In this document: positions 1-9,927 of the stretch, piece by piece
Layout of the letters: every line of letters starts with the position of its first letter
How positions within the stretch are numbered: the first letter of the stretch is position 1
Assembly (NCBI GenBank): GCA_000802095.1
Contig: JUEB01000011.1
Span: forward strand, 124,001 to 188,000
Reading direction: 5' to 3'
DNA: 64,000 nt
Source: Peptococcaceae bacterium BICA1-7
GTDB lineage: Bacteria; Bacillota; Desulfotomaculia; Desulfotomaculales; Desulfocucumaceae
Made by a program: the position numbers and the translations under genes
The notes under the pieces: model-generated
Database searches by the model: none
The model's input: the letters and a program-made list of their open reading frames with translations, nothing else
What the model was told of the DNA's origin: nothing

Positions 1-1929
1 GCCAGTGAGGCGCAGGCGGGTTATTTCTACGGCCAACTCCTCGGCGTTGGGCAGGAATTCATGCAGGGGAGGGTCTAAAAGCCTTATGGTTACCGGCAGC
101 CCTTCCATGGCCAGGAGTATTCCATAAAAATCTCCCCTCTGCACGGGAAGAAGCTTATCAAGGGCTTCCTGGCGCTCCTCCACTGTGGAGGCCAGTATCA
201 TCTCCTGCACTATAGGCAGGCGGTCCTGAGCCATGAACATATGCTCGGTCCTGGTAAGGCCTATGCCTTCAGCGCCGAATTCCCTGGCCTTGGCCGAGTC
301 CTCGGGGTTGTCGGCGTTGGCCCTGACCCCCAGGGTGCGCACATCATCGGCCCATTGCAGAAGGGTCCTGAATTCGTCGGAAAGCTCCGGGTCGATCATG
401 GGCACTTCACCTCTGATAACCTGGCCGGTGGCGCCGTCTATGGAAATCTGGTCACCTTCTTTAAATACAAGATTCCCCACCGCAAAATTTTGGGCCTCAT
501 AATTAATGCGCAGGGACTCACAGCCGCACACGCAGGGCTTGCCCATACCCCTGGCCACCACCGCGGCGTGGCTGGTCATGCCGCCGCGGGAGGTCAGTAT
601 CCCCTGAGCAGCCACAATTCCATGGATATCATCCGGAGTGGTCTCAGTCCGTACCAAAATTACCTTTTCTCCATCCCTGGCCACCTTTTCGGCCTCGTCG
701 GAATCAAAGATAACCTTGCCGGAAGCTGCCCCCGGTGAAGCCGGCAGGCCCACGGCTATTACGTCGAGCCTGGCGCTGGAATCTATTCTCCTGTGCAGCA
801 GCTGGTCCAACTGGGAGGCCTCCACCCTGACCAGGGCCTCTTCTTTGGTAATAAGCCCCTGGTTGACCATGTCTACCGCTATCTTGATGGCAGCGGCGGC
901 AGTACGCTTACCGTTCCTGGTCTGAAGCATGTAAAGCTTGTTCCGCTCGATGGTAAACTCTATATCCTGCATGTTCCTGTAGTGTTTTTCCAGAAGCTCA
1001 CAGGTTTCCACAAACTGCCTGTATACCTCGGGCATATCCTTTTCCAGGGTGGCAATGGGCTGGGGTGTTCTTATCCCGGCCACCACATCCTCGCCCTGGG
1101 CGTTGATCAGATACTCGCCGTATAGCTGGTCAGATCCCGTTGACGGGCTTCTGGTGAAGGCCACGCCGGTTCCGCAGTCATTGCCCATATTACCGAAGAC
1201 CATGGTCTGCACGTTTACAGCAGTGCCCAGTTCATCTGAAATTTTGTTTATTCTCCTGTAAATAATAGCCCGGTCATTATTCCACGAGTTAAAGACGGCA
1301 TATATGGCCATGAACATCTGCTCAACGGGATCCTGGGGAAATTTGGTATGTGTTTCACGCTCGATCAGCTTTTTATACTCTTCTATGACCTCGGCCCAGT
1401 CGGAGGCCTCTAGCTGGTTATCAAAGGAAACTCCCTTTTTATCCTTCTGCGCATCCAGTATACGCTCAAATTTATGGTGATCTATGCCCATCACCACATC
1501 CCCGAACATATTTAGAAGACGCCTGTAACAGTCGTAGGCAAATCTGGGATTACCGGTTATCCTGGCCAGTCCCTCCACTGTATTGTCGTTAAGCCCCAGG
1601 TTGAGCACCGTATCCATCATGCCCGGCATGGAGATGGGCGCTCCGGATCTTATGCTTACCAGAAGCGGCTTCTCAAGGTCACCGAATTTTTTGCCGGTCT
1701 TTTCCTCGATGACGGCCAGGGCATCCTGGACCTGATCCTTCAAACCCGGGGGAAACTTCCTGTCTTCTATGTAAAACTCCTTACAGGTTTCGGTGGTGAT
1801 GCAAAAGCCCGGCGGGACGGGAATGCCCAGGTTGGTCATCTCGGCCAGGTTGGCGCCCTTCCCTCCTAAGAGGTCCTTCATGTCGGCCTTCCCCTCTTCG
1901 AACAGGTAGACATACTTCTTATTTGCCAT
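1..1929 (-). CDS. ppdK: Pyruvate phosphate dikinase, 3' end cut by the window
   Basis: Interconverts pyruvate, ATP and Pi with PEP, AMP and PPi. About 643 N-terminal residues are in the window (family about 880), so the C-terminal PEP/pyruvate barrel is largely missing. The start ATG gives [13 protein letters not shown] followed by the ATP-grasp motif [13 protein letters not shown]. The phosphocarrier loop [16 protein letters not shown] lies near residues 447-462 and contains the catalytic His and the regulatory Thr. The last visible residues, [12 protein letters not shown], are typical of the family. The start codon overlaps the end of the upstream regulator gene by 11 nt, so the two are translationally linked. 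Family assignment is firm; the rest of the gene lies to the left of the window. Confidence 0.97.
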   Translation of the reverse strand, partial: MANKKYVYLFEEGKADMKDLLGGKGANLAEMTNLGIPVPPGFCITTETCKEFYIEDRKFPPGLKDQVQDALAVIEEKTGKKFGDLEKPLLVSIRSGAPISMPGMMDTVLNLGLNDNTVEGLARITGNPRFAYDCYRRLLNMFGDVVMGIDHHKFERILDAQKDKKGVSFDNQLEASDWAEVIEEYKKLIERETHTKFPQDPVEQMFMAIYAVFNSWNNDRAIIYRRINKISDELGTAVNVQTMVFGNMGNDCGTGVAFTRSPSTGSDQLYGEYLINAQGEDVVAGIRTPQPIATLEKDMPEVYRQFVETCELLEKHYRNMQDIEFTIERNKLYMLQTRNGKRTAAAAIKIAVDMVNQGLITKEEALVRVEASQLDQLLHRRIDSSARLDVIAVGLPASPGAASGKVIFDSDEAEKVARDGEKVILVRTETTPDDIHGIVAAQGILTSRGGMTSHAAVVARGMGKPCVCGCESLRINYEAQNFAVGNLVFKEGDQISIDGATGQVIRGEVPMIDPELSDEFRTLLQWADDVRTLGVRANADNPEDSAKAREFGAEGIGLTRTEHMFMAQDRLPIVQEMILASTVEERQEALDKLLPVQRGDFYGILLAMEGLPVTIRLLDPPLHEFLPNAEELAVEITRLRLTG

Positions 1930-2725
1930 ATCTTTCACCCCTGTAATAGATTTCCAGGACCCTGCTTGCGGTTTCCTCAACAGCCTTACTGGTAACGTCA
2001 ATCACTGAGCAGCCGGCCTTTTTCATTATCTCCTCAGCGTAGTCCAACTCTCTTAAAATCCTCTCCATGCTGGCATAATCGGCATGGGAGGTGAGACCCA
2101 GAGTCTTTAAACGCTCTCTTCTTATTTCGTTAAGCTGCTGAGGGCGTATGGTCAGCCCTATAAGCTTGTGCGGCGGGAGTTTAAATATTTCCTCCGGGGG
2201 CGCCACCTCTGGCACCAGGGGAACATTGGCCACCTTAATTCTTTTATGGGCCAGGTACATGCAAAGGGGCGTTTTGGAGGTTCTGCTGACCCCCACTATT
2301 ACAAGGTCAGCCCTGATTATGCCCCTGGGGTCCTTGCCGTCATCATATTTAACCGCGAACTCAATTGCCTCCACCTTCCGGAAATACTCTTCATCCATCT
2401 TCCTGACGAGGCCCGGCTCCAGTTTGGGAGTAGTGCCGGTAACCTGGGTAAGAGCATCCAGCATAGGTGTCATTATATCCACCGTAATTATGTTGTACTT
2501 GGCCGCCTCTTTCTCCAGGGCCTCTTTCAGCTCCGGCAGAACAAGGGTATAGGCTATAACACTGTTGAAAACACTGGCCTCTTCCACAATCTCAGGTATT
2601 TCATCTATGTCATTGACATAGGGAACCCTTCTTACATCCACCGAGGCCCCGTTGAATTGGCTGGACGCGGCCTTGGCCACCAGCTCAGCGGTTTCGCCTA
2701 TGGAATCAGATATTATGTACACCAC
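1919..2725 (-). CDS. ppsR: PPDK regulatory protein (bifunctional kinase/pyrophosphorylase, DUF299)
   Basis: ADP-dependent kinase and Pi-dependent phosphorylase that inactivates or reactivates pyruvate phosphate dikinase by modifying a Thr beside its catalytic His. It opens with [19 protein letters not shown] and has the P-loop-like [15 protein letters not shown] near residues 144-158, both hallmarks of the DUF299/YqfL family. Length (268 aa) is normal. It overlaps ppdK, its expected substrate gene, and follows a CcpN-like gene as in Bacillus (ccpN-yqfL). The start is uncertain: the GTG at 2725 has only a weak ribosome site, while a better GGGAGGG about 40 nt upstream has no standard in-frame start behind it. 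Confidence 0.93.
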   Translation of the reverse strand: MVYIISDSIGETAELVAKAASSQFNGASVDVRRVPYVNDIDEIPEIVEEASVFNSVIAYTLVLPELKEALEKEAAKYNIITVDIMTPMLDALTQVTGTTPKLEPGLVRKMDEEYFRKVEAIEFAVKYDDGKDPRGIIRADLVIVGVSRTSKTPLCMYLAHKRIKVANVPLVPEVAPPEEIFKLPPHKLIGLTIRPQQLNEIRRERLKTLGLTSHADYASMERILRELDYAEEIMKKAGCSVIDVTSKAVEETASRVLEIYYRGERYGK

Positions 2726-2824
2726 CAGATTGGATTTATCCCCGATGTTTATGAGAAACCCTCCCTTTTCATGTCAGACGTCCTGTCATAGCAGTCAGTA
2801 ATCCGGCCTGCCGTCTGCATCCTA

Positions 2825-3484
2825 CTACTGACGAGCTGACTGACCGTCTTCTCCTAATTCCACAAAAACCCTGGCTATGCTGGTTTTGCTGAGACGACCC
2901 ACCACTTCCAGGCCTGTCCTGCCGTCGGCCTCTTCCTTCTGCCTGACCACCGGAAGGGCGTCAATCTCATGATTAAGTATCTTTTTAGCTGCCGACCAGA
3001 CCGACTCGTCCTGATCTGTATATATTATATTGGGCATCCTGGTCATAATTACCCCCACCGGCAGCTTGTGGATATCATGACCGCCCAGGGTTATTTTAAG
3101 AAGGTCCTTCCGGGATATGACCCCTTCCAGAAGCCCGCCCTCCCTGACCACGAAAAGGGTGCCCACATCCGATATAAACATTGTTACCACGGCATCGTAC
3201 ACAGAGCAATTTTCTCCCACCACCACCGGCACCGACTTTATATCCCCCACCTTGACCCTGTGGAGCTTTTCAGCTACCAGCTTATCTGGGGTTTTGCCGT
3301 TGTAGAAGTAACCCACCCTGGGGCGCGCCCCCAGGACCCCCGACATGGTCAGTATAGCCATATCAGGCCTCAGGGTGGCCCTGGTCAGAGAAAGCTTTTC
3401 AGCAATCTGCTCTCCTGTAATGGGACCTTGCTTTTTGACAATTTCTAATATAGTCTCCTGCCGCTTGGTAAATTCCAAGTTCAA
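2825..3484 (-). CDS. ccpN: CcpN-like repressor (HTH plus two CBS domains)
   Basis: Transcriptional regulator of the CcpN/YqzB family, which represses gluconeogenic genes in Bacillus. Residues 1-60 form a winged helix (TKRQETILEIVKKQ, ITGEQIAEKLSLTRATLRPD). Residues about 75-215 hold a CBS pair (VVVGENCSVYDAVVTMFISD, LFVVREGGLLEGVISRKDLL, DALPVVRQ), a likely nucleotide-sensing module. It lies about 100 nt upstream of the PPDK regulator gene and then ppdK, so the three form a logical unit controlling pyruvate/PEP interconversion. The start is TTG; a second TTG two codons later is better spaced from AAGGGG and may be the real one. Confidence 0.9.
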   Translation of the reverse strand: MNLEFTKRQETILEIVKKQGPITGEQIAEKLSLTRATLRPDMAILTMSGVLGARPRVGYFYNGKTPDKLVAEKLHRVKVGDIKSVPVVVGENCSVYDAVVTMFISDVGTLFVVREGGLLEGVISRKDLLKITLGGHDIHKLPVGVIMTRMPNIIYTDQDESVWSAAKKILNHEIDALPVVRQKEEADGRTGLEVVGRLSKTSIARVFVELGEDGQSARQ

Positions 3485-3587
3485 TCGCCCCTTAATAGAG
3501 CATTTATGTCATACTAATTATATGCAGAAGCATTAATAATATATATTATATTTACTTTCGGTCTATTATTCAAGATAATTATTCTGG

Positions 3588-5666
3588 CTACCCCGCCACC
3601 ACTATCCTGCTCAGGTCTGCCAGGGGCTGGGCCAGCACCGCCACACTTTTAAGAAGGGCCAGGCGGTTGTCGCGGACCTTTTCATCCTCCACCATGACCA
3701 TGACAGCGTCAAAAAAGCTGTCCACCGGCCCCCTCAAAAGGGCCACCTGCCGCAGCACTCCTTCATAATCCCTCACAGCCAGGAATTCCGCCACTTTTTC
3801 CCGCACCCCGGCCAGGGCGTCGTACAGATCCTTTTCAGCCTGGTGCTGGAAAAGCTGTGGGGAAACATCTGTCCGGTCATATTTTTTGGAAAGATTATTG
3901 GCCCTGCCATATGAGGTAATCACTTCATCAAAGGCGGCCTCCTGCCTGAAATGGGCCAGCGCCTCCACCCTTTTTAAAACCCCCAGTATGTCATTAACAC
4001 CACTGGTAAGCACAGAGTCGATAATATCGTAAGAAAAGCCCCGGTCGGTCAAAAGCCCTCTGACCCTCTGCCTGAAAAACTCCTCCAGGTCGCCCGCCAC
4101 AGAGTCCAGACCAACCTTTAAAGACATGTTTTTATAGCCCTGGTAGGCCCTGGCCACAATTTCTCTCAGGGAGAGAACCAGCCCCCCGTCCAGTATTATG
4201 TTGCAAACACCCATTGCCTGGCGGCGAAGGGCATAGGGGTCCTGAGAGCCGGTGGGCTGGATGCCCACAGCGAAACAGCCTGCCAGGGTATCCAACTTCT
4301 CAGCCAGGCTGAGCACCCTTCCCGGCATGGAGGCAGGCAGCAGATCCCCGGCAAATCTGGGCAGGTAGTGCTCGAATATACCCTGGGCCACTTCCCTGTC
4401 CTCTCCGGATTTAAGAGCGTACTCCCTTCCCATTACTCCCTGAAGCTCGGGAAATTCATAAACCATATTGGTGACCAGATCGGCTTTGGCCAGCATGGCC
4501 GCCCTCTTGACCACCCCTTGATCCTTATCGTCTATATTAAGCATTTCCCCTATATAGGAGGCCAGGGAGGCAATCCTCTCCACCTTGTCATAAACAGATC
4601 CCAGGCTTTCCTGCCAGACAATCTTTTTGAGGGCAGGAACCTTGTCGGCCAGAGGTGTTTTAAGGTCTTCGTCCCAGAAAAATGCGGCATCGGCCAGCCT
4701 GGCCCGCAGCACCTTTTCATTGCCTGCCCGCACTGTGTCTATATGTTTTTCAGTACCGTTGCGGACCCCTATAAACCTGGGCATAAGTGAGCCGTCCGGC
4801 GCAAGCACAGGAAAATATCTCTGGTGCTCCTTCATGGCGGTGATCAGCACCTCTTTGGGCACCCTGAGATAAGAGGGGTCAAAGCTTCCGGCAAAGGCTG
4901 TAGGATATTCCACCAGATTGGTGACCTCGTCCAGCAGCTCCTCATCCATTTCCACCCGGCCCTTTTCCGCCCCGGCCACCGCCAGTACCTGGCCCATTAT
5001 GGCTTCCCTTCTATTATCGGGGTCAACCATCACAAAAGCTTCTTCCAGCCGGTCAAAATACTCCCGGGGGCTACCTATGGCCAGCGGTCCGCTGCTTAAA
5101 AACCTGTGGCCGTATGTAGTTCTGCCTGAGTCCAGTCCGGCCAGGCTAAAACTCACCGTGTCACCTCCGTAGAGCGCCAGGAGCCACCTGATGGGCCTGG
5201 CAAACCTGAACTCCAGGTCGCCCCAGCGCATAGGCTTGGGAAAGTGTAGCCCGGTTACCAGCGCCGGACAGATTTCCCCCAGCACCTCACCGGTGGGCCT
5301 GCCCTGTTCACTTTTACTGGCAAAAACATACTCCACCGGCCCCACTGTTTTGACCACCAGGCTTTTTATGTCAACCCCCTGGCTCTTGGCGAATCCCAGG
5401 GCAGCAGGTGTTGGCGCCCCGGCCTGATTATAGGCCACCTTAAGAGCAGGCCCCTTTACCTCTTTTACCAGGGACTGCTGACTGTCCCCCAGGCTCTCCA
5501 CATATACCGCCATCCTTCTGGGGGTGCCCACTGATCTTATGCTTTTAAAATCAATCCTTTTTTCCTTTAAAATGCCCTCAGTTAATTCTTTCAGCTGTTC
5601 CAGGGCCGGCCCCACAAAGCGGGCGGGCATTTCCTCAGTGCCTATTTCCAGTATAAAATCTTTCAT
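3588..5666 (-). CDS. glyS: Glycyl-tRNA synthetase beta subunit
   Basis: Beta chain of the bacterial alpha2-beta2 glycyl-tRNA synthetase, which binds tRNA-Gly and is needed for aminoacylation. The 692-residue length is normal. Family features include the opening DFILEIGTEEMPARFV, the GHRFLSSGP segment, MKEHQRYFPV near residue 280, and a C-terminal DALR-like anticodon-binding region. Its ATG overlaps the stop codon of glyQ by one base (TAATG), so the subunits are made together. The T-box element upstream of glyQ controls both. Confidence 0.98.
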   Translation of the reverse strand: MKDFILEIGTEEMPARFVGPALEQLKELTEGILKEKRIDFKSIRSVGTPRRMAVYVESLGDSQQSLVKEVKGPALKVAYNQAGAPTPAALGFAKSQGVDIKSLVVKTVGPVEYVFASKSEQGRPTGEVLGEICPALVTGLHFPKPMRWGDLEFRFARPIRWLLALYGGDTVSFSLAGLDSGRTTYGHRFLSSGPLAIGSPREYFDRLEEAFVMVDPDNRREAIMGQVLAVAGAEKGRVEMDEELLDEVTNLVEYPTAFAGSFDPSYLRVPKEVLITAMKEHQRYFPVLAPDGSLMPRFIGVRNGTEKHIDTVRAGNEKVLRARLADAAFFWDEDLKTPLADKVPALKKIVWQESLGSVYDKVERIASLASYIGEMLNIDDKDQGVVKRAAMLAKADLVTNMVYEFPELQGVMGREYALKSGEDREVAQGIFEHYLPRFAGDLLPASMPGRVLSLAEKLDTLAGCFAVGIQPTGSQDPYALRRQAMGVCNIILDGGLVLSLREIVARAYQGYKNMSLKVGLDSVAGDLEEFFRQRVRGLLTDRGFSYDIIDSVLTSGVNDILGVLKRVEALAHFRQEAAFDEVITSYGRANNLSKKYDRTDVSPQLFQHQAEKDLYDALAGVREKVAEFLAVRDYEGVLRQVALLRGPVDSFFDAVMVMVEDEKVRDNRLALLKSVAVLAQPLADLSRIVVAG

Positions 5667-6550
5667 TATACTAAAGCCCCCTTTAATTTTAGCAGGGGAT
5701 AGCCCAGCTTCTCACGCTGCTTTACATATTCCTCTGCGCAGGACCGGGCCAGGTTGCGGACCCGGTGTATAAATCCGGTTCGCTCGGTGACGCTGATGGC
5801 TCCCCTGGCGTCCAGAAGATTAAATGTATGTGAGCACTTCAGCACGTAGTCATAGGCCGGAAGAACCAGCCCCTTCGCATTGACCCTGAGGGCCTCCTGC
5901 TCAAACATATCGAACATTTTAAAAAGCATGCCTGCATCGGCCTCTTCAAAGTTATAGTGGGAGTGCTCCACCTCACCCTGATGGTGAACGTCTCCGTAGC
6001 TTACCCGGTCTACCCACCGGATATCGTAGACGCTGTCAACCTCCTGAATGAACATGGCCAGCCTCTCCAGACCGTAGGTTATTTCAGCCGAGACAGGGTG
6101 GCAGTCTATCCCGCCGCACTGCTGAAAATAAGTAAACTGGGTAACCTCCATGCCGTCCAGCCAGACCTCCCACCCAAGGCCCCAGGCCCCCAGGGTGGGA
6201 GACTCCCAGTTATCCTCCACAAAGCGTATGTCGTGTTTGTCCGGGTCTATCCCGATAGCCCTAAGGCTGTCCAGATAAACCTCCAGCACATCGTCCGGGG
6301 AGGGCTTCAAGATAACCTGGTACTGGTAATAGTGCTGCAGCCGGTTGGGGTTCTCACCGTACCTCCCGTCGGTGGGCCTGCGGGAGGGCTCCACGTAGGC
6401 CACCCGCCAGGGCTCGGGGCCCAGCGCCCGTAAAAAGGTGGCCGGGTTCATGGTTCCCGCTCCTTTTTCCACATCATAGGGCTGCTGAATGATGCATTTC
6501 TGCTCTGACCAGAAACTGTTCAGGGCAATAATCAATTCCTGAAAATTCAA
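5666..6550 (-). CDS. glyQ: Glycyl-tRNA synthetase alpha subunit
   Basis: Catalytic class II alpha chain of the tetrameric glycyl-tRNA synthetase. Recognised from the start [38 protein letters not shown], the class II motif 2 region [20 protein letters not shown] and EMPARF partner context in glyS. The 294-residue length is usual. It is the first gene after the T-box leader and overlaps glyS by one base. Confidence 0.98.
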   Translation of the reverse strand: MNFQELIIALNSFWSEQKCIIQQPYDVEKGAGTMNPATFLRALGPEPWRVAYVEPSRRPTDGRYGENPNRLQHYYQYQVILKPSPDDVLEVYLDSLRAIGIDPDKHDIRFVEDNWESPTLGAWGLGWEVWLDGMEVTQFTYFQQCGGIDCHPVSAEITYGLERLAMFIQEVDSVYDIRWVDRVSYGDVHHQGEVEHSHYNFEEADAGMLFKMFDMFEQEALRVNAKGLVLPAYDYVLKCSHTFNLLDARGAISVTERTGFIHRVRNLARSCAEEYVKQREKLGYPLLKLKGALV

Positions 6551-6591
6551 ATCCAGTCCTCCTCAATAAAGGTTTTTATACTTATGTCTAA

Positions 6592-6812
6592 ACACCGGCA
6601 AAAACAAAAACCCCCCGTCCCGGTCATAGCCAGGGACGGGAGGTATATCCCGCGGTTCCACCCTGATTGGCCTCCCCTCCGGGGATAGCCCACTCAAAAG
6701 GAACGGTTCAGGAACTCCCTTCACACAGCCCGCTTTACCGGCTCGCACCACCTCCGGCTCTCTGTGAAAACCAACCGCGCTACTCTTTTCCATCATCACC
6801 AAAATATTCTAT
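6592..6812 (-). promoter_or_regulatory. T-box leader of glyQS
   Basis: On the minus strand the conserved T-box sequence AGGGTGGAACCGCGGG lies at about 6645-6660. It is followed by a GC-rich terminator hairpin (CCCGTCCC pairing with GGGACGGG) and a T-rich tract ending about 40 nt before glyQ. Upstream are Stem I elements, including GAAAAGAGTA near 6785 and AGAGAGCCGG near 6755. The element senses uncharged tRNA and switches between antiterminator and terminator. From the gene it controls the specifier should be a Gly codon, but I could not assign the exact triplet. The 79-codon frame across it is not a gene. Confidence 0.95.
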
Positions 6813-6959
6813 TGGAAGCAGATCTTTTTACACTCCCACTATTAAAAACTTCTAATAAAAAAACACTGTTCACACAAAAATTTCTTTTTCTAATTTATCA
6901 TTACCAAATGCGCTAGTCAAGGCATTTGATAAACGGCAGACAGATCTTCCGGCAACAGT

Positions 6960-7142
6960 CTAGCGTACTCCCCTGCCCGTTCCGGGAGCCCCCCTGCGGG
7001 ACCTTCTCCTTTTCATGCCCCGGTCCCAGAAACCCTCTTTCTTTATACTGTTGAACCATGATTTTACATGGCCTGCCGAGTCCTTTACCTCTTCCCTGGC
7101 ATTGTGCAAGACTTCCTCTGCAGTATCTGCTACCGCGCCCAT
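6960..7142 (-). CDS. Small basic protein of unknown function
   Basis: Sixty residues, with an acidic/amphipathic N-terminal half (TAEEVLHNAREEVKDSAG) and an Arg-rich tail (MKRRRSRRG). A GGAG ribosome site lies four to five bases before the ATG. It follows the UBA/DUF4342 gene by about 40 nt on the same strand, so it is probably co-transcribed. I do not recognise the family. The helical, AtpF-like composition could suit an envelope or nucleoid-associated protein, but nothing settles the role. Confidence 0.5.
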   Translation of the reverse strand: MGAVADTAEEVLHNAREEVKDSAGHVKSWFNSIKKEGFWDRGMKRRRSRRGAPGTGRGVR

Positions 7143-7183
7143 TTCTCCGGGGAGGGGTCCGCCAGCGGCTTCGCGGCCCCTCC

Positions 7184-7606
7184 CTAAGTAGGGTCCGGCC
7201 TTGATTCCTCTTCTCCGGCCCCGCCCTCTCTCCTGTCTAATTCCAGGGTGTATTTGTTGGCCATGGCCGCCACGCTGCCCAGGGCGCCCAGCACAGCCAG
7301 CTGGCTGCTGGCCAGTGCCCCCAGTATCCCCAGTGCGCCCACCGAGGCGGGCAGCTCCATAACGGTCCGGTCACCCTGCTTTACCTTTATTTTTGTTTCC
7401 CGGCCCTTTTCAAATATCCCTTTTACCTGCCCAAAAAGCTCCTGGCCCCTGTCCTGCATTTTCTCAGAAAAATTATTTCCCCTCTCCTCGATGTTAATCA
7501 GAGCCTGAACCACGTCACCGCCGGCTGCCTCCAGGGCCTCTCTGGCCTCCCTGTAGCCCACCCCGGCCCGGGACCGGATAAGATCTATTTTTTCCAACTC
7601 ATCCAT
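7184..7606 (-). CDS. UBA-like/DUF4342 protein
   Basis: The N-terminal 45 residues form a UBA/TS-N-like three-helix domain (IDLIRSRAGVGYREAREALE, then GGDVVQALINIEE), as in nascent-chain or EF-Ts proteins. A DUF4342 domain follows (KVKQGDRTVMELPASVGALG, then a hydrophobic Ala/Leu-rich stretch near residues 90-118). The tail is charged. GGAGGTAACC precedes the ATG. It lies between recO and glyQS. Function unknown; membrane association through the hydrophobic segment is possible. Confidence 0.8.
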   Translation of the reverse strand: MDELEKIDLIRSRAGVGYREAREALEAAGGDVVQALINIEERGNNFSEKMQDRGQELFGQVKGIFEKGRETKIKVKQGDRTVMELPASVGALGILGALASSQLAVLGALGSVAAMANKYTLELDRREGGAGEEESRPDPT

Positions 7607-7685
7607 GAAGGGTTACCTCCTTTAGCTGTCCGGGTATTTTCATTTGACTATATTTAACCCTGGACAGGAAAAAATTATTCATTAA

Positions 7686-8438
7686 TCAGGAGCTAAATCC
7701 CTTCTCCACCAGTTCTAAAAACCTGGCCGACTTAATACACTTTTCAAGCTGGTATTCAACAAATTTTTTCATTACAGCGGCTATCTCACTGCCGGTCCGG
7801 GGATCAGGCCTGATCTGGTGAATCCTACCCATATCCCAGCGCAGAAGGGCCTTTAGAGTTTCCAGGGAACCTCTCTTTATTTCAATTCCCCTGCCGGATT
7901 CGGGGCTGCACTCCGCGCAGACTACACCCCCCTGCCCGGGAACAAACCAAAGCCTTTCCCCCCCGGGCGCCCCGCATACTGTACAGCATTCAAGCCCCGG
8001 CCGGTACCCCACCAGGGACATAAGCTTTATGTCGAAGGCCCTGGCCGCAATAGGGTCGCAGCCCCGGCCCAGCATGTTGAAGGTGGCTAAAAGCAGCTCA
8101 AACACACCTGTATTGGGATCTTCCTCCACTGTAAAGGCGTCCGCCATTTCAGCTACGTAGCTGGCCCTGGCCAGCCCGTCAAGGGTCTGTCTCAGGGCGG
8201 GGAATATTTCCACTCCCTCTCCCTGGCTTACCGAGTCAATATCCCTTCCCCTGCGCAGCAACAGCCTGGAATAGCTAAAAGGCTGAACAGCCCCCCTCTT
8301 CCTGCTGGCGGGCTTTTCAACCCCGTGGGCCATCGCCCTTATTTTCCCCACCTGCCTGGTGAAAAGGGTGAGAACCCTGTCAGCCTCTCTGGTCCTGGCT
8401 GATTTTAATATAACGGCATCCACCAGGTAATCCTTCAT
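7686..8438 (-). CDS. recO: DNA repair protein RecO
   Basis: Recombination mediator that loads RecA onto SSB-coated single strands with RecR. The start at 8438 gives MKDYLVDAVILKSARTREAD, the normal RecO OB-fold opening, behind GGAGG eight bases upstream. A longer open frame to 8549 exists, but it runs through the terminator of the upstream lipoprotein gene and is not homologous. The C-terminal zinc knuckle is present (CCTVCGAPGG and CAEC, residues about 144-180). Length is 250 aa. Its place between era and glyQ matches Bacillus. Confidence 0.96.
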   Translation of the reverse strand: MKDYLVDAVILKSARTREADRVLTLFTRQVGKIRAMAHGVEKPASRKRGAVQPFSYSRLLLRRGRDIDSVSQGEGVEIFPALRQTLDGLARASYVAEMADAFTVEEDPNTGVFELLLATFNMLGRGCDPIAARAFDIKLMSLVGYRPGLECCTVCGAPGGERLWFVPGQGGVVCAECSPESGRGIEIKRGSLETLKALLRWDMGRIHQIRPDPRTGSEIAAVMKKFVEYQLEKCIKSARFLELVEKGFSS

Positions 8439-8504
8439 AGCCAACCTCCGAACAAATATGTACAGTAGATTCTTCGGGCCGGGGAAAACCTCCTCTTTGA
8501 GAAG

Positions 8505-8532
8505 ATAAAAAAAGGGGGGCTGCCGCCCCTCG
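8505..8532 (-). terminator. Rho-independent terminator after the YhcN-type gene
   Basis: On the minus strand AGGGGCGGCAGCCCCCC forms a short GC-rich stem followed directly by TTTTTTTATC. It ends transcription of the lipoprotein gene upstream and confirms that recO starts downstream at 8438. Confidence 0.8.
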
Positions 8533-8598
8533 GGACTACGGTCCCTCACCCTGCATTAGGGAGAGTCCCCCTTCTTAACCCCCTACCCCGATTCACTG

Positions 8599-9105
8599 TT
8601 ACTTGGCGGTAGGAGACAGGCGATTCCTTATTTCATCTATTTCTTTGGTAAAGGTATCCACCGGCTTGCCCTGGGCAATGCCCCTGCTTATCTTCAACAG
8701 CCTGGAGTTGAGCTCCGGGTCGGTGCTGACAAGCACATTTTTAATCATGTTGTTGGATTTCTTTACTACACTGCCCACTTCAGACTTTACCGTGTTGGGA
8801 TCGGCTCCCGGCTTAAGATCAACACCCACCATGGCTGTGTTGAAGGTAAGCACCACAGTGGCCTTGTTTACTCCATTGACCTTGGAGGCCTCCTGGGCCA
8901 GGCCGTCTGCCATCTTGGTCATTTCGTTGGGATTGGTGGGTAATGTTGAGGGGTTATTTGCCGTGGGGCCCGGAGTGGTGGGAGCCGGTATAGAACCATT
9001 GCCCGGCGCGCCGGGAGCTGGCTTCCTCTGGGCCTGGCACCCTGTAAATACCAGAGAGGCAAATAAACCTACTATTAAAAGCCATATTAAGCTGGACCTT
9101 TTCAT
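8599..9105 (-). CDS. YhcN/YlaJ-family sporulation lipoprotein
   Basis: Secreted lipoprotein. The start at 9105 gives MKRSSLIWLLIVGLFASLVF and then the lipobox FTGC, behind a GGGGGTG ribosome site. A frame reaching 9141 is not needed. After a Pro/Asn-rich linker (residues about 25-65) comes the YhcN/YlaJ domain (NKATVVLTFNTAMVGVDL, then VKSEVGSVVKKSNN). Members are spore- or germination-associated lipoproteins in Bacillus. The gene stands alone with its own terminator. The exact role here is unproven. Confidence 0.88.
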   Translation of the reverse strand: MKRSSLIWLLIVGLFASLVFTGCQAQRKPAPGAPGNGSIPAPTTPGPTANNPSTLPTNPNEMTKMADGLAQEASKVNGVNKATVVLTFNTAMVGVDLKPGADPNTVKSEVGSVVKKSNNMIKNVLVSTDPELNSRLLKISRGIAQGKPVDTFTKEIDEIRNRLSPTAK

Positions 9106-9242
9106 GCATACACCCCCTTCCGTCTGCAGGCTGCAACACAAAAATAGTATTTTCCGGCAAAGGTGGTTGTATGTACAATAAGCTTTTCTTTTTTACCCTG
9201 AAGGGATAGAATATTACATACTGCTTATACTGCCATTACATC

Positions 9243-9275
9243 CGGTCGGAATACAGAATCCAGAATTCAGAATTC
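9243..9275 (+). repeat. Heptanucleotide array, single arm
   Basis: CGGTCGGAATA followed by CAGAATC, CAGAATT, CAGAATT: seven-base units of CAGAAYY type. The boundary CGGTCGGAAT is the same as at the larger palindromic elements near 10.1 and 18.24 kb. Only one arm is present here, just upstream of ubiX. Confidence 0.85.
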
Positions 9276-9338
9276 AAATCCCGGCCTGCTAAAGCAGACA
9301 TGGGAGTATGCAAGTATCAAAACGTAGTGGAGAATGAT

Positions 9339-9896
9339 ATGATGCGAGTTGTTCTGGGCATAACCGGGGCCTCGGGGGCGGCCTACGGGCTGTCGGTCCT
9401 GGAGGCATTGAACAGGCTGGATATTGAAACCCACCTTATTATAAGCAGGTGGGCCAGAGAAACCATTGCCGCAGAAACCGATCACAACCCCGAGTCGGTA
9501 GTCTGCCTGGCCTCCAGATACTACTCCATTGAGGATATGACCGCCGGCCCGGCCAGCGGCTCCTTCAGGCACAGCGGCATGATTATAGCTCCCTGCAGCA
9601 TGAAAACCCTGGCCGCCATCGCCTCGGGCTACACCGACAACCTCATTACCAGGGCTGCCGATGTCACTATAAAGGAAAGGCGCCCCCTGGTCCTGCTGGT
9701 CAGGGAAACGCCCTTAAGTCCCATACATCTTGAAAATATGCTGAAGCTTTCCCGGCTGGGTGTGGTCATCATGCCACCGGTGCCGGCCCTTTACAACCGG
9801 CCCAAAACTGTGCACGACATACTAAAACACACTACGGGCAGGATACTGGACTGCCTGGGCATTGAAAACCACCTCACCCCCCGCTGGGGAGAATAA
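9339..9896 (+). CDS. ubiX: Flavin prenyltransferase UbiX/Pad1 type
   Basis: Makes prenylated FMN, the cofactor of UbiD-type decarboxylases. The start at 9339 (ATGATG, with GGAG a few bases upstream) gives MMRVVLGITGASGAAYGLSV, with the GITGASG flavin-binding motif. Later signatures are APCSMKTLAAIASGYTDNLI and LVRETPLSPIHLENMLKLS, and the PPVPALYNRP motif near the C-terminus. The length of 185 aa is normal. No ubiD gene is adjacent. It is on the plus strand among minus-strand neighbours and converges on corA across a terminator. Confidence 0.96.
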   Translation: MMRVVLGITGASGAAYGLSVLEALNRLDIETHLIISRWARETIAAETDHNPESVVCLASRYYSIEDMTAGPASGSFRHSGMIIAPCSMKTLAAIASGYTDNLITRAADVTIKERRPLVLLVRETPLSPIHLENMLKLSRLGVVIMPPVPALYNRPKTVHDILKHTTGRILDCLGIENHLTPRWGE

Positions 9897-9927
9897 CCGG
9901 CCTTTGGCCGGTGCCGCCTTACAGGCG

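Noticed and set aside
1-1261. Several plus-strand frames opposite ppdK
   Set aside because: They are shadows of the strongly supported minus-strand PPDK gene.
6563-6802. 79-codon frame upstream of glyQ
   Set aside because: It lies across the T-box leader with its conserved core and terminator; no ribosome site or family.
8439-8549. N-terminal extension of recO
   Set aside because: It includes the terminator of the upstream lipoprotein gene, and the inner ATG has GGAGG.
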